NCBI GenBank assembly: GCA_965220095.1
Contig: CBDCPD010000003.1
Span: 186,001-250,000 of the forward strand
Length of the DNA: 64,000 bases
Origin: Bin87 sp965220095
Lineage (GTDB): Bacteria > Chloroflexota > Dehalococcoidia > Lucifugimonadales > UBA3495
Direction of reading: 5' to 3'
The position numbers were made by a program, and so were the translations under genes. Positions 63,611 to 64,000 of this stretch are shown here, piece after piece. The notes beneath the pieces were generated by a model. It did no database searches. It saw nothing but the letters and a program-made list of their open reading frames with translations, and was not told the origin of the DNA. How positions within the stretch are numbered: the stretch's first letter is position 1; each line of letters opens with the position of its first letter.

Positions 63611-64000
63611 TGGCTTACTCCGCGCTCCCTATTCCTTCCCAAATCTGATGATATTCTCACCAATCCTTCCCACTGACGTCAACCGCCTCTTGATCCGACA
63701 CCGCAACTGCCCTCCCGGAGCTTGGGGGTGTGCTCGGCGTCAAGGGTGATTCAGAGTGAACAATCAGCCCAATCTGCACGGGGTAGCGTCATTAATTTCA
63801 TCAGGCTGGGCCGGCAAGTCTATGATCAAGTCTGCAACCTCTCCCACTCGTAACGTAATCTAACGAGGGCTTCCGCGACTACGACACCCCGTTTCGCACC
63901 GGCGATGCCATCTGACGCGACCGGCGCGCGACACGCCTGGGCATACCCGCTCCGAGCCACCACAGTGCGGCGTAACACCTAACGACGCTGGGATTACGCC
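63611..64000. other. Non-coding end of window
   Basis: No convincing gene. On the minus strand TTGACG (63682-63677) with GAGAAT 18 bp further (63658-63653) is a weak promoter candidate for the 143-residue gene, whose ATG is 43 bp further on. The rest shows no structure I can name. Confidence 0.4.

Overview
The window is high-GC bacterial DNA with long, closely spaced reading frames. I see no rRNA, tRNA, CRISPR array, phage or insertion sequence. A Chloroflexota host is my best guess, from a soluble GAF/PAS histidine kinase fused to a complete OmpR-type regulator, a DUF5679-type zinc ribbon next to a NurA nuclease, and very large secreted fibronectin/Ig-like/LRR repeat proteins. This is inference; no marker gene settles it.

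Positions 1-54473, minus strand: a 54-kb island of giant exported repeat proteins. In transcription order it holds a 39-codon leader ORF and a 9,839-residue protein (54473-24838); a relic zone of duplicated control DNA, a truncated kinase and a broken 3' end (24095-24832); a 60-codon leader, a 344-residue WSDG-repeat protein and a 3,839-residue protein, each pair joined by an ATGA overlap (23713-10984); a frameshifted FN3 relic (10983-10332); a 1,203-residue leucine-rich-repeat protein (9813-6202); and a giant protein of at least 1,834 residues that runs off the left edge (5502-<1). They share modules: FN3, Calx-beta-like, Ig-like, SwmB-like, cadherin-like beta sandwich, LRR, two apparently undescribed recurrent modules and a zincin-like domain present once with HELAH and once degenerate. 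Three transcription units share a conserved upstream element with a 14-bp palindrome. Near-identical repeats about 625 bp long and several broken modules show that recombination is reshaping the island.

Positions 54474-59426, plus strand: diverging from the largest gene is a cytoplasmic hybrid kinase/OmpR regulator, overlapping by GTGA a tex-type RNA-binding transcription accessory gene. The divergent control region and the first 32 kinase codons exist a second time at 24.1-24.6 kb.

Positions 59427-64000: ordinary chromosome. It holds a 54-residue zinc ribbon, a NurA-family nuclease, a compact minus-strand small transcription unit (promoter-like TTGACA, 47-codon ORF, strong intrinsic terminator), a conserved-looking zinc-knuckle protein and a small minus-strand hypothetical gene.

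The working picture is a surface-protein factory of modular adhesin-like giants with shared upstream signals, placed beside a one-polypeptide sensor/regulator that could control it. The regulatory link is inferred from layout only.
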